Origin: Mikania micrantha
Taxonomy: Eukaryota > Streptophyta > Magnoliopsida > Asterales > Asteraceae
Reading direction: 5' to 3'
Assembly (NCBI GenBank): GCA_009363875.1
Contig: CM018688.1
Coordinates: forward strand, 61,791,001 to 61,855,000
Length of the DNA: 64,000 nucleotides
A program made the translations under genes and the position numbers. The notes beneath the pieces are model-generated. The model was given only the letters and a program-made list of their open reading frames with translations, did not search any database and was not told the origin of the DNA. Below, piece after piece: positions 46,701 through 57,395 of this stretch. Each line of letters starts with the position of its first letter. Position 1 is the first letter of the stretch.

Positions 46701-47200
46701 GACAAGCTTATTCATGTTTTTAAGGTTTACATGACAAAGTCTCCTATGCCAAAGAGATGATTCATCAAGTGAATCTTTTGAGACAAAGCAGTCTATATTG
46801 CTGAGAGGTGTAGCTGTGCTCATATCCAGCATATACATGTTGTTTCTTCTGGGAGCCCTGAGCTGAATTTGGTCATTCTGAACAACAAATCCTGGTTTCA
46901 AGACAATACATTCATGCTCAGTAAACAACATGTTATGCTTTTCGTCACACACATTTGATACTCTCAGCAAATTGTAGTTTAATTCTTTTACAAAATGCAC
47001 ATTCTCAAAGCTTACCTTTCCATTTATGATTGTGCCCCTACCTGTGATATAACCTCCTACTGGATCACTTCCAAATGCAACAAACCCTCCAAAGAATGGT
47101 TCATATTTATGTAGATGGGCCTTGTTGCCTGTCATGTGCTTGGAACAGCTACTATCAACAATCCACAAGTTGCTTTTTGATTCCTGCTGTCCCTGCAGAT
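43792..47200 (-). pseudogene. pol: SIRE-type pol: protease, integrase, reverse transcriptase, RNase H
   Basis: The longest intact piece (47168-45816) begins WIVDSSCSKHMTG, the copia protease site with DSS in place of the usual DSG. The pre-integrase block SSLWHRRLCH follows, then an integrase core with D206 (LHMDLFG), D269 (IRSDQGTEF) and E305 (VAERRN) of that ORF. Reverse transcriptase pieces follow: AFAATKNFKVFQVDVKSVFL (about 45020) and the active-site YVDDIIFGS at about 44731-44705. RNase H has YTDSDYGG (about 44230), and the reading ends at 43792. Frameshifts near 45210, 44870 and 44215 and several stops make it non-functional. Confidence 0.88.
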
Positions 47201-47213
47201 GACCAGAAGTGAA

Positions 47214-49893
47214 TTAGTTCCTGATGGGAACCCAAGCCCGTGCGGTCTTGGGTTTTCCATTGGCATCATTATACAAAAATTTCTTTGACATCATCTTTGG
47301 TGGAACAGATGATGAACTTGCTGCTGATGGGACAGGTGGTTGAACTTTTGGTTCAGATATTTCCTTTTTCTTCCAAATTGTCTTGACTTTTGTAGTGGTC
47401 GGAAGAGCTTGCATCTTTTGGCAGCCATTTGAAGCAACTTTTGCCTTCTCTTCCGGTGGCTTGGTTTTTGCTGTCAAGTGAGGCTTATCTTCTGATGTTC
47501 TTCTTCTTCCGAAGGAATGAGGTTTCTTGTGTTTGTCGGAAGCAATCTTTACATGTGCTTCCGATGCTTTCTTTCATTTGGAAGGCTTCTTGCCTTGTCT
47601 TTTCCAATTGTCAGAAGTACTTGCTTCCGACTGTTTCTTTTGCTGCTTGATTGACTTGTTTCTTCTGGAAGAACATTGTTCTTCCGATGAGACAGATGAT
47701 TTGTTCCAGTATCCCTTTTGACTTCGTCTTCCCTGTGGTCTTGAATATATTCCTTTTCTTGGATTGTAGTAATATTCAGCAGCAAAATGATTTGTGTCTC
47801 CACACATCAGACACATTGGTAGATCATTTATTGATTTCTGAAGCTTCTCTCCTTTGAGAAAAGCTGAACCATTTTTCATAGAACCAGACTGTTATGACTT
47901 GGGGGTACCAGAAGGAGTTTTTTTTGAATGATTCTTATGAGCTTTAGAGGTGCTTGCATTTCTATTTTCTGGTCTGGCTTTATGGGACTTGTCAGAGGGA
48001 CAAGTAACATATTCATCTGAAGAGGTACTCCCCATTTGCATATATTTAGCTTTGACAAAAAATGGTGAAGGTTTCTTGTTTTTCTTGTTTCTTTTCTTAA
48101 TTTTCAAAGCAGGTTTTTCTTTTTCCAAAACAATAGGAGTAACGTCCTCAGATGAACATATGGGGTTCATATCAGAAAGGTCATCATTTTGAGAAACCTT
48201 GTGTATGTCCAACACATCATCATACACAAGATTAATTTCTGGCTTACATAGAACCTCCACCATTGGAGTATAGGCAGATGGAGGTTCCATTTTGTTATAT
48301 CCCAACCCAGCCCCTCTTTTCTTTACCAGCTCAGATATTTCACTCATTTTAAAAAATTTTTCATATTTTCCACCTTGACTCAAAAATTTGTCCCTGTAAG
48401 ACTCAACCAATACAAGTTCTGTTCTGGCAATTGTTAACCTTTCCAAAAGATTGTTTTTTGACACTGTTTGTTAGTGTCTTCATGCTTTAAACTTGAAATG
48501 GTCTTTTCCAGTTCCTCATTCTTTTCTTCATAATTTCTTTGAGCTTCAAAGAAATTAGCCTTAACAACTTGTAATGACTTGAGCTCATTACAGACTTGAG
48601 CATTAAACCGTTTATAAGCATTTAACTTTTCTAAACATTCAGTAGTACACATATCTTCTGTTACCTTGAATGTAGAGGTTGAATCATTTGCCATCAGGAC
48701 ATTGTTGGTTATGGATGCATCCTTAGCTTGAAATATCCAATCTGATAAGTCGTGCTGTTCTGCAACATTTGCACTATTGGAGGAACTAGAGGTTCTTTGG
48801 TTTGGCTGTCCAGATGTTGATGGCTAAGAGCTTGGGGATTTGCACTCTCTGGCAAAGTGCCCCAGCTGTTAACAGTTAAAGCATTTGAGTTTGGACTTGT
48901 CTAGACCAAATTCGGTTTTCATATTGTGCTGCTTAAACTGTCTACCAGTTCTTTGATAGAAATTCTTTGCCCTATAGGAAATCATGGCCATCTGGTAATT
49001 GATGTCCATATCTTCAAGATCATCAGCAGGAATTCCATCTAAGTCTTCTTGGCATAGATGAAAATAGTTGGTCTCTTCAGCCATAAAAGCTCCTTGGCTT
49101 GAAGTAAGCAGTGTAGTTGGGTTTGTGAATGGGTTTGAGTGTGAGGTTGATGGAGTTGGAGTTTCAGGAAAAGTGACAATGGGTGTGGAAGTTTAGTGAT
49201 AGATGGGTTGATAATTTTTTTATGGTGGATTATGGATGGGTGCATATAGGGCTGCTGAACCTGAGGGTACATAGGTAGGTCTAGGTTCTTGTGCATCAAT
49301 TTCTATTTGGTATGCACTAAGTATACCGAATAGTTCTCCAAGCTTCAAACTTCTCAGATTCTTTGTTATACGAATGGCAACAGAGTAGATGTTCCATGCT
49401 TGTGGAAATGATCTAAGAAACTTTCTTATAACATCTTGGTTCTCCATCTTTACTCTTGCAGCCACCAACTCATCGACTAATTGGACATACCTCAGATATT
49501 GAGAAGACATCTTCTCGTTGTTTTCTTGGCAGAAGTTCTCAAACTTCTGTTTCAGCATGTCCTTCTTGTTTTCTTTGACATCTTTGAATGCGTGGATGAT
49601 TGAGTTTGGGATCGCCATCTGGATCAGCCATAGTGCCTTTGAATCTACCTCCATCTTCTTGTAATCCTCATCTGAGTATAGAGATGGATCTTTAGGCACG
49701 GGTGCACCACCAGCACCTGCAGCAGCAATGGTTGGGATGAATGGTCCCTCAAGACTGACTTCCATAGTTTGAAGTCTTGTTTCCTGATGAAACCCTCCAT
49801 CCTAACCTTCCATGTATCATAATCATCTGGAGTAAACATGGGAGGCTTGTTGAGACTACCATTCTCAGTGTCATGCTTGTTAACAGTTTACAT
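47214..49893 (-). pseudogene. gag: SIRE-type gag polyprotein, degenerate
   Basis: The ATG at 49893-49891 is followed at once by a TAA stop. The reading continues with HDTENGSLNK and MFTPDDYDTWKVRMEGF, then after a one-base shift near 49765 the UBN2-type capsid region (ALWLIQMAIPNSIIHAFKDV). The zinc knuckle reads CFNC, then a TAA stop (about 48865), then LGHFARECK. Lys/Ser-rich segments follow, with a second CLMCGDTNHF knuckle-like block near 47815. The C-terminal part is rich in Ser and Lys and carries several CTTCYGAAG words in its DNA. It joins pol near 47210. Confidence 0.82.
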
Positions 49894-49986
49894 TTTGACT
49901 AAGAGATAACTTGAAAAACAAAGAGTTGTAGAAGATAAACAACTGGTAACTTAAGAATGGTTAGTTGCTTAAGTTAAAGAGCCAAC

Positions 49987-49998
49987 GCTCTGATACCA
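49987..49998 (-). other. Primer-binding site, tRNA-iMet type
   Basis: The minus strand reads TGGTATCAGAGC two bases inside the 5' LTR end. This is the standard initiator-methionine primer site of plant copia elements. Confidence 0.9.
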
Positions 49999-50000
49999 CT

Positions 50001-50031
50001 TGTTGGATCGGGTTATGTAATATACACAACA
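50001..50031 (-). repeat. SIRE 5' LTR stub
   Basis: The first 31 bp on the plus strand (TGTTGGATCGGGTTATGTAA onward to CACAACA) match the 3' LTR at 30194 almost exactly. Homology stops abruptly at 50032, where an unrelated LTR-like sequence begins. Confidence 0.8.
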
Positions 50032-51601
50032 ATTAAAGATTAACATAATAGGTTTCGCCATGAAACTCATGGTCCCTTCACCTGATATGTTAATAATGTC
50101 AAACATAGAAACTAAGCTCTTAAATAAATCCAAGTAGATCTAAGATGAATTAAGTCAAACATAACCTATTTTAAAGATCAAACAAATCGATGGAACACAA
50201 TAGTATCGGTTAGGGTTAGATTTGGCCTAACCCGACTTAAGGCGTTCAAATGTATAAAATTTCTAACCTAATTATAGATTTTGATTATAATTTAATCATA
50301 CCATGGTTTAAGTAATGAAAAAAGATAAATAAACGTGCTTAGTGAATTTGAAATCAATAAACAAAGGGTTGCACCAAAAACAACTTTCACTATCTTTGCA
50401 TGAACCAAGGCAGTGTAAGGGTTTTGAATACAAGATTTCTTTAAAAATGTTACATTTTTCTAAGTATGGTTCAAAACCTTAAAATCCAAATATCAATCAT
50501 GCTTAATAATTGAATGCATATTTCACTCATAACTCCATTCTAACATGGTTAAGACCAATACAAACCCTAAACATGCATGAGGATTTCATAAACTTAAGAA
50601 GTTCACTTAGAAACTGCAACAAGTGGCCATAAGTTAATGCTATCAACTACATATAGTTGTGAATATAGCTTAAATAAAACTCAGGGGTTGAATACAACAT
50701 ACATACCAATAACGAGAGCGTGCATTCTTAAATCAGTCAACTACACAAAACAGCACACCAAGTGAGTTTAGTGCCCCTTTTCACTATGTTTTATTTATAA
50801 AACTGCAGGGCTGAGAAGCATGTAAATCCTCTAAATGGTTTTACAAAAAGTATATGACTATAGTTATGATTATGATTATATCTATGTTATTACAAGTCGT
50901 TTATGACCATGTTGTTACTCAAATGTATATGTCTATGTTTATAACAATGATTATGGATATGTACTACAATTGGTTATGACTACATTTATGCCAAGACTAC
51001 TTTTAAACCAAGATATTTCAAATTGTCAAAACTATTTGACAAGTAGATAACAATGAGAGTGACAATTAATACGTCAATGAGATGACAATATATTCCTAAG
51101 ACTGATTACTAGTAAACCAGTAAGGACTATATCACTGTGATCATGTGCACATATGAGGTGACAATTTACAATTGCGTTAAGTCCCTTTTTAGTTCGTTTA
51201 CCATTAAGTGACAGAGGCCAGGCTGACAGTGATGTAGTGGTACCATAAGATTGACAAACTTCCAACGAGGAAGTCGATACGTGATGCGTAACAAATATGA
51301 CTAAGAATCTAGGCTGATATCGTATGATCGGCTAACAAGGACGACAACAGTCACGTTTGGTGAACGGCCACATGGGTGATTATATAAGACATATATTATT
51401 ACTAGATCAACTAATGAATGTGTTGTAGATTGGAAACTTCTTGGTTTGACTTAACGTTAACATACTATTGTTCAATTGCAAACATTCATTGACTATGACT
51501 ATAAATTCAATGAGTTGGCTGGTACTTCTATTTTAGAAGTAAGAAAACAGTAAACTCATCAATGTTAAAATCTTAGGAATTCAAGGGAAGGACAAGGTAA
51601 T
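50032..51601 (+). mobile_element. Partial gypsy-type LTR sequence
   Basis: The segment at 50757-50825 (CAAGTGAGTTTAGTGCCCC, then GGGCTGAGAAGCATG) parallels 34308-34365 in LTR B (AAGGTGAGTTCATTGTCCCC, then GGGACTGAGAAGCATG), so this is related LTR sequence in the same orientation. No coding region is seen. Limits are set by the SIRE stub and by the opposite LTR at 51602. Confidence 0.45.
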
Positions 51602-52172
51602 GTCACACCCCGACCGGTGTCAGAATATGCCGGGGCATGATATGTGAATGATTATTCATAAGCTCATGATTTCTAATTCATAGTTTCATGTTCAAATACT
51701 AAATTAAAATTCATTACTTTACAAGTTCAAAGTCAATTACAAATCTAAGAATTAAAAACTTAAGTCTTTGATAAAACTATGTAGGTTCGTCTTCCTAGAC
51801 TTTTACTTAGAGTCTTCATTTTAACCTGTCACACATGTGAAGTAACTGTCTACTAAATGAATAGTTGGTCAGTAGTCACATGATTATAGTAGTATAAGTT
51901 TCAAAGTATGCAAACCTTAATGGCAATGTATATGAATATTATATTATGAATGAAACAAGCATGTGTAAATGGAGTGCCGATCCTTTTTAACACTAAAACC
52001 GAAGAGAGACTATCTTGGGAACCAAACACTAAGTATATGTGTAGAAAAGCATAAGAATAAGTATGAATACACTACAAGATCAACACATAATAAACATTCA
52101 ACTACAAAGCATTCATAGTTTGCATAAGTTTTAAGAATAGCATAAAGTTTAAGCATTTGAATAAGGACATGT
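51602..52172 (-). mobile_element. Partial gypsy-type LTR, opposite orientation
   Basis: The plus strand begins TGTCACACCCCGACCGGTG, the reverse complement of a typical LTR 3' end in this family (LTR B ends GGGGTGTGACA). It continues to about 52172, where TGTGACAGCCCC starts something else. No coding sequence is seen. Confidence 0.45.
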
Positions 52173-52356
52173 GTGACAGCCCCAAAATAAAATAAAACTA
52201 AAAAGGGGTTGTGAAAATTCACTTGTTTACTAAGGAAATCCAAAATTTACAACTTAAGAAAGTTGTGCAATATCAAGCACTTGTTAACCTATTTTTGGAA
52301 TATAATATGAATAATAATATGTCTTACAAGTTTCTTTGTTTCTAAGCATTGTAGAA

Positions 52357-53058
52357 TCTCACTATTATAGTAAACAAAAATTATTTTTGACACTTGTCAT
52401 GTTTTTAAACCAATATTGACACATGTCTTCTTTTTAAATCACCTCCATTCTCTTACATATTAAATAATTTTATTAACTCTCTTATTAAATAACTAGAATA
52501 TTAATAATATTATTTGTTTTTTTAATGTTAAAAATGGTTTTTAAATAAAAAAAATTTTAAAAAATTTAAAAAAAGTTTCAAAAATATTGTTTTTTTCTAA
52601 AAATCAAAGACTTTTAAAGACAAGAAATATATGTTACATATGTATTTAGAATTTTCTTTTTCTAAAAAACATTTTTTTAAAAAATGAAATAAACTACAAA
52701 ATAGAGATTTTAGACAACATGATTTTCATAAACAAATAACATTTTTAACACTTTTGGACATTTTGTTTAATGATATTTTCAAATTAGGTCACTTAGCTTT
52801 AAATATATAAAAAAATGGGTATCTTACCTTTTATATTTTGCAACTGATAGCTTTTAACATTAATTAGTTTAAAATTTTCAGCTGTTAAAAGCTGAGTATC
52901 AATTTTTTTAATTATTTATATTTTTAATTATTTTTTATTATTTAATATACTTAATAATACCTAATGTATTCATTTTATATTAATTTTTTTTTTAAATTAA
53001 TTTTTATTAATAGTTATTTTATATTAAATCTCGTATAATACACAGGGTAATAATCTAG
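52357..53058 (+). mobile_element. Non-autonomous Helitron
   Basis: The 5' end reads TCTCACTATTATAGTAAAC, close in form to the 5' end of the Helitron at 58031 (TCTATTATAATAAAAGAAAA). Both are followed by a TGACACATGT-type segment. The 3' end has a short hairpin (ACACAGGGT region) and CTAG at 53055-53058, preceding T. It is about 0.7 kb and non-coding. Confidence 0.62.
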
Positions 53059-53335
53059 TATGGTATATGACAACTTAAACTTCTAAGGATTTGGGTTTGG
53101 TTTATTTGACTTATTTTGCATAATATTTTAAAGTCACTAAAAGTAAAGATCCTCAATTTAATAGTATGTTATATTCAAACAATAGTTTTTGAACTAAATA
53201 TTTTATTAACTTAAAGTTTCAAATTTTAATATTAATACCTTATTTAAAATTTATTAAATAAAATATAGCATATATAGATTTTATAAAGAATATTTTAAGA
53301 CACATAAATTTTACTATGTTTGTTTAACCAAATCT

Positions 53336-53340
<5 letters not shown>
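53059..53340. other. AT-rich spacer
   Basis: No gene or element boundary is seen. It ends in a (TA)n run at 53338-53364. Confidence 0.3.
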
Positions 53341-53365
<25 letters not shown>

Positions 53366-53368
<3 letters not shown>

Positions 53369-54499
53369 ACTTATTCCACTAAGAACCACTAAATATGAAA
53401 GAACCAAAGGAACTGCATAATACACTTGTACATTATGCATTAAAATATTTTTAATATATATATATTTTATATTATATTATATATATATATATAAGTGTAT
53501 CGAAGATAGTAAAATGGTTTAAATAATAATTAGTTTTCAAGAAAGTAATTGCATAAAGTTTATAAACGACTTTCATATTTTATAAATTAAAATATGTTTT
53601 GTATGTTGTTTATAAGTTAAAAAAATGATTTATAAACCTTTATTAACGTCTAAATAATTAATATTGTATAAAAATAATTCTGAATATTTGCAGAATAATA
53701 AGAATAATAATATATATTTTTTAGAGTTTATACATACATACATACATACATACAATTTTCTTTTAATTTTTTTACTCATTAATATAGGTTTAACAAGTTT
53801 AAATTAGATAATTTATTAAAAGTTTTTGATATGAGAGTTTGCAAACCTAGCAGAATGTTTACAAATTTATTAATAATTTTAAAAGAATTTTTATAAATTT
53901 TTCTACTTAAAAATATAAAAGAAAATAGGTGTTTGGAGCAAAAATCAATTGGATTGCTAGGCGAGAGTCCCAACAATCATAGGGCTTTTATTCTAATCCT
54001 TAAAACGAGTCTATTGAGTATGAAAATTACCTGTAACAGTAAGGTTATGTCGAGTTCGAGTTCGTGTTAGCATATGAGTGTTCTTGAGTTCGGATTTGAA
54101 AAGTAGATGTTGCCGAGATCAAATAGAGACTTCAGAGAGTTTCAGAGTAGTGTCGCAATGCTATGTGTAGTTTTAATTTGGATTTGATTAACAAGAATGT
54201 CCAATTTGAGTTTGGTTCGTATTAAAGATTCGGTTGGGTTGTTTAAATGTGGTTAACGTGTGATTAGTCGAATTAATGGTATGGTTGACCTTGTCGGAAG
54301 GTAGTTGAGATCAGACGAGTGTGCCTTGCATATTAATCAATGAGTTACATATATTTTTTTATTTTTTCCTTTTTTGTTAACAAATCTAACCTTATAATAA
54401 AATAAAATGTATAACGAAAAACAAATAATGAAATTGATTGATAACAATTGTGATTAGTTTTCTCAAAAATGAATTAATGTTTTCATTAGAATCCTCCCC
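53366..54499. mobile_element. Possible element(s) bounded by (TA)n runs
   Basis: The left edge is GGGACTTATTCCACTAAG straight after (TA)n, and the right edge is GAATCCTCCCC straight before (TA)n. The G-rich-in, C-rich-out edges match the other TA-targeted MITEs. Clear long inverted arms are not visible, so this may be two element ends or an eroded copy. There is no supported gene. Confidence 0.35.
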
Positions 54500-54589
54500 T
54501 ATATATATATACTAGGTTATAACCCCGTGAATTTCAGGGGGTTAGATAGTTAATATAATCTATTCACTACAAGAATACTAACATATAGC

Positions 54590-54995
54590 GTCGACACCTA
54601 TAGCGACGATCCTTGTCGTCCCTACTGAAAAGGTTATAGCGACGACATGTCGTCGCTATAGGCCTTCAGATGAATTTTTTTTTACTTTACCTATAGTAGC
54701 GATGTGTTGTCGCTATAGGTCTAGGCGGGAACATCAAAAATTTTCGCGGTTGAGGGAAAATAATCAGGGATGACTTGTCGTCGCTATAGCTAAATTATTA
54801 ATTTTTTCACTTTTTTTTAATTAAAATACCTGAATATCAATAAATAAATTTTTAAAAAAAAATTACAAAAAACAATAGCGACGACATGTCGTCGCTATAG
54901 GTATTTATTGTTTTTTAATTAATTAAACGCGTTAAAATTGAAACGGTGCCGTTTTATTTATTAACCTATAGCGACAACATGTCGTCGCTATAGGG
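54590..54995. repeat. Palindromic subterminal repeats of the second CACTA, left side
   Basis: At least five copies of TAGCGACGACA followed by its reverse complement TGTCGTCGCTA occur here (about 54634, 54688, 54777, 54877 and 54966), some incomplete. The centre is CATG. The right side (57045-57395) has more copies and half-sites. Confidence 0.88.
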
Positions 54996-55199
54996 TTATG
55001 TATAGGGTTTTTTCCCAGACTTTCCAGAAACGCTCGCTGGTTCCGTTCCTCCGCCCCTAAACGCGATTTTTGGTGATTTTCACCATCTTTGGGCCATTTG
55101 AAGGTATTTTTTATGCTATGAATCATTTGAGATGTTTATTTAACTATGAGATGCTTTTTTTTTGCAATTTTTAGTGGTTTTTTGTTATTTTTTGAGATT

Positions 55200-55760
55200 G
55201 GTTCATATGAATGGTTTTTGGTTCGTATGAGTGTATATTGGTTCGTATGTGTGATATAATGTTTGTATTTATTGTGTATTTGGCCGTATGTATAAGTGTA
55301 TGTTCATATGTTTGTGTAATTTTGTATGTATATGTGTTTTGTATGTACATGAGTGTTGTGTATGTGTAGGTGAATGTGTAATTAGTATTTGTATGTGTAT
55401 GTGTAATGTGTTGTATGTGTATGTGTATGTGTATGTCAACAAATATTGTTTGTATTGTATGTTGATTTGGTGTATTTTTATTTCTATGTATTATTACAAG
55501 TTCATATACATTTGTAATTCTTTATTAGATTATGTATATGTATGTTGATTATGTATGTGTTTTTTATGTTTTAGTTATAAAAGTTTGTATGTGTAATTCT
55601 CCATTTGATTATGTATATGTATGTGATTTGTTAATTATAAAAGTTTGTATGTGTAACTTTATCTACATTAATTGTAATGTGTATGTTTTTAACTTTAACT
55701 ACACTAATTGTATGTCATATGTGTATGTTTATGTTTCATTATGTAATAAATATTGATTTG
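55200..55760. repeat. TG/TATG-rich low-complexity tract inside the second CACTA
   Basis: Runs of TATGTGTATGTG-type sequence dominate. The Cys/Val/Tyr-rich open frames here are artefacts of this composition. Confidence 0.75.
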
Positions 55761-56417
55761 ATTTTGTTGTATTTTATTGTAAATTAGGGCATTATTGCGG
55801 TTGAAGAAAAGTTTGTATTCAAGATATTGAAAAGGTATGTAACATGACTTTTTAGCTTTTATTTGTGTATTTAATATAATAGCTTCTTGTGTATTGATTT
55901 ATGCTATGTTGAGATGATTTATATGAAATTTATGCATGCTATGTTTATGTATGTTGTGTTGAGATGATTTATATTAAATTTATCAATGCTATGTTTATTT
56001 ATGCTATGGTTATGTATGATATGTTTGAATTTGTTTTTAAATATGCATGTTTAACTATGAATAACCATTAGAACATGCCCATCCAACATTTATCTAATAG
56101 AGCTAAATGTTGGATTGTCCCTGTTTTGGGACTGCTTTTTGAATATTCTATCTCATTTAAGATATGTATACACTTCAACGAGTTTAATATCAAGAAAAAC
56201 CGACAGCAATCTGCCTTAACTCCCTAAAGGTATATGAGTATGTTTTGGTAATTTTGACCGGTTTAGAGTTGTAATTGTATGTTGTAAGTGTATATAAGTA
56301 TGTTTGTTAAATTTTGACCCGTTTAGAGTTGTAATTGTATGTTGTAAGTGTATATGCATATGTTGTAAGTGTAATATGTCTTTGACCCGTTTAAATAATT
56401 AAATGTAGGGTAAAATT

Positions 56418-56801
56418 ATGGACGAGAAAAACAAGTCAATGTCAAGCTCGGGTGGCGATGATACGCCAATTAATGAGGTTGAAATACTTGAAAGGTCGTT
56501 GGGACAAAGGCGTGGTCACATTTGAGGGGTTGGCCGAACGGTGAAAAGTGTAACCTCGGATTTTGCTCAAAGTATGTCGTATACACCACACAATCAAGAT
56601 TTGCACAATGAATTACGATAAGCAAATGCTCGTTGGCAAGAACAACAAGAAATTAACCTACGGATGCAACAACAGATAAACGAGCTAATGTCACGCCAAA
56701 AAGCCTTTGACAATCCTTTCGAAAATACCTACAAACCAACCTTTGAAGAAGAAGAAGAAGAAGAAGATGATGATGATGATGATGATGATGATAGTGAATA
56801 G
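56418..56801 (+). pseudogene. TNPA-like C-terminal remnant with acidic tail
   Basis: Reading from ATG at 56418 gives MDEKNKSMSSSGGDDTPINE, then VGRTVKSV and a Gln-rich helix (WQEQQEINLRMQQQINELM). It ends in a run of Glu then Asp encoded by GAA and GAT microsatellite, stopping at 56801. This resembles the C-terminal part of CACTA TNPA/Transposase_24-type proteins. Two in-frame stops (after RRGHI and after LHNELR) break it. The first is TGA in a likely former CGA codon. Confidence 0.6.
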
Positions 56802-57044
56802 AATTTCACTTGGGTTATCTTGTGTTTGTTTGGATAATTGTGTTTTGTGGTTGAATTTGGATTCGGATGTGTACTGTTAAACATGTATTGCGTATACGCA
56901 TTAGGATAATTATGGTTTTAGTAATTTGAAGATTTGGAATTGTTTTAAATTTTATAGCAGGTTTTTATACAGGTTTAATACATGATTTAAACAGGTTTTT
57001 AATCTGGGAAAAAAACAAAAAAAAAATTTTTTTTTTTTGATATT

Positions 57045-57395
57045 CACCTATAGCGACGACATACGTCGCTATAGGGTTGTACGGAATAATATTAAAAAAC
57101 AATATTTTAATAATATTTTAATCAAAATTATTATTTCAATTTTTGTTTTTAATTAAAAAATTGAATTTAAGTTTGAAAAAAAAAAGAAAAACAAAAAAAT
57201 AAATATGGCATATAGCGACGAAATGTCGTCGCTATAGAGCATCCTATTGCGACGACCTCAGTAGCGACGACTTATCCGGGCAACAGCGACGAAACAATAG
57301 GAACGACATCTCAGCGATGAGAAGTCGTCGCTATAGGCTATAGCGACGAAAACTGCACCCTATTGCGACGACAATTGTCGTCGCTATACGTAGGT
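57045..57395. repeat. Palindromic subterminal repeats of the second CACTA, right side
   Basis: Copies such as TAGCGACGACATACGTCGCT and TAGCGACGAAATGTCGTCGC, and half-sites GCGACGAC or GTCGTCGC, occur about every 20-40 bp up to the right terminus. Confidence 0.85.

Larger units (their letters stand above)
30194..50031 (-). mobile_element. SIRE-type Ty1/copia retrotransposon, degenerate, with nested insertions
   Basis: On the minus strand the order is: 5' LTR stub (50031-50001), tRNA-Met primer-binding site (49998-49987), gag (49893-47214), pol with protease, integrase, RT and RNase H (47200-43792), a repeat spacer, a third ORF (43171-about 37600), a polypurine tract (37358-37345) and a 3' LTR (37344-37210 plus 30945-30194). 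Both LTR ends read TGTTGGATCGGGTTATG on the plus strand. A long extra ORF after pol and large size are hallmarks of the SIRE/Maximus lineage. Block Z with LTR B splits the 3' LTR, LTR C splits the third ORF, and the 5' LTR is cut off after 31 bp. Without nested insertions it would be about 11 kb. Confidence 0.85.

Noticed and set aside
55288..55756. Two Cys/Tyr/Val-rich open frames
   Set aside because: They run through TATGTG low-complexity DNA inside a non-autonomous CACTA element.
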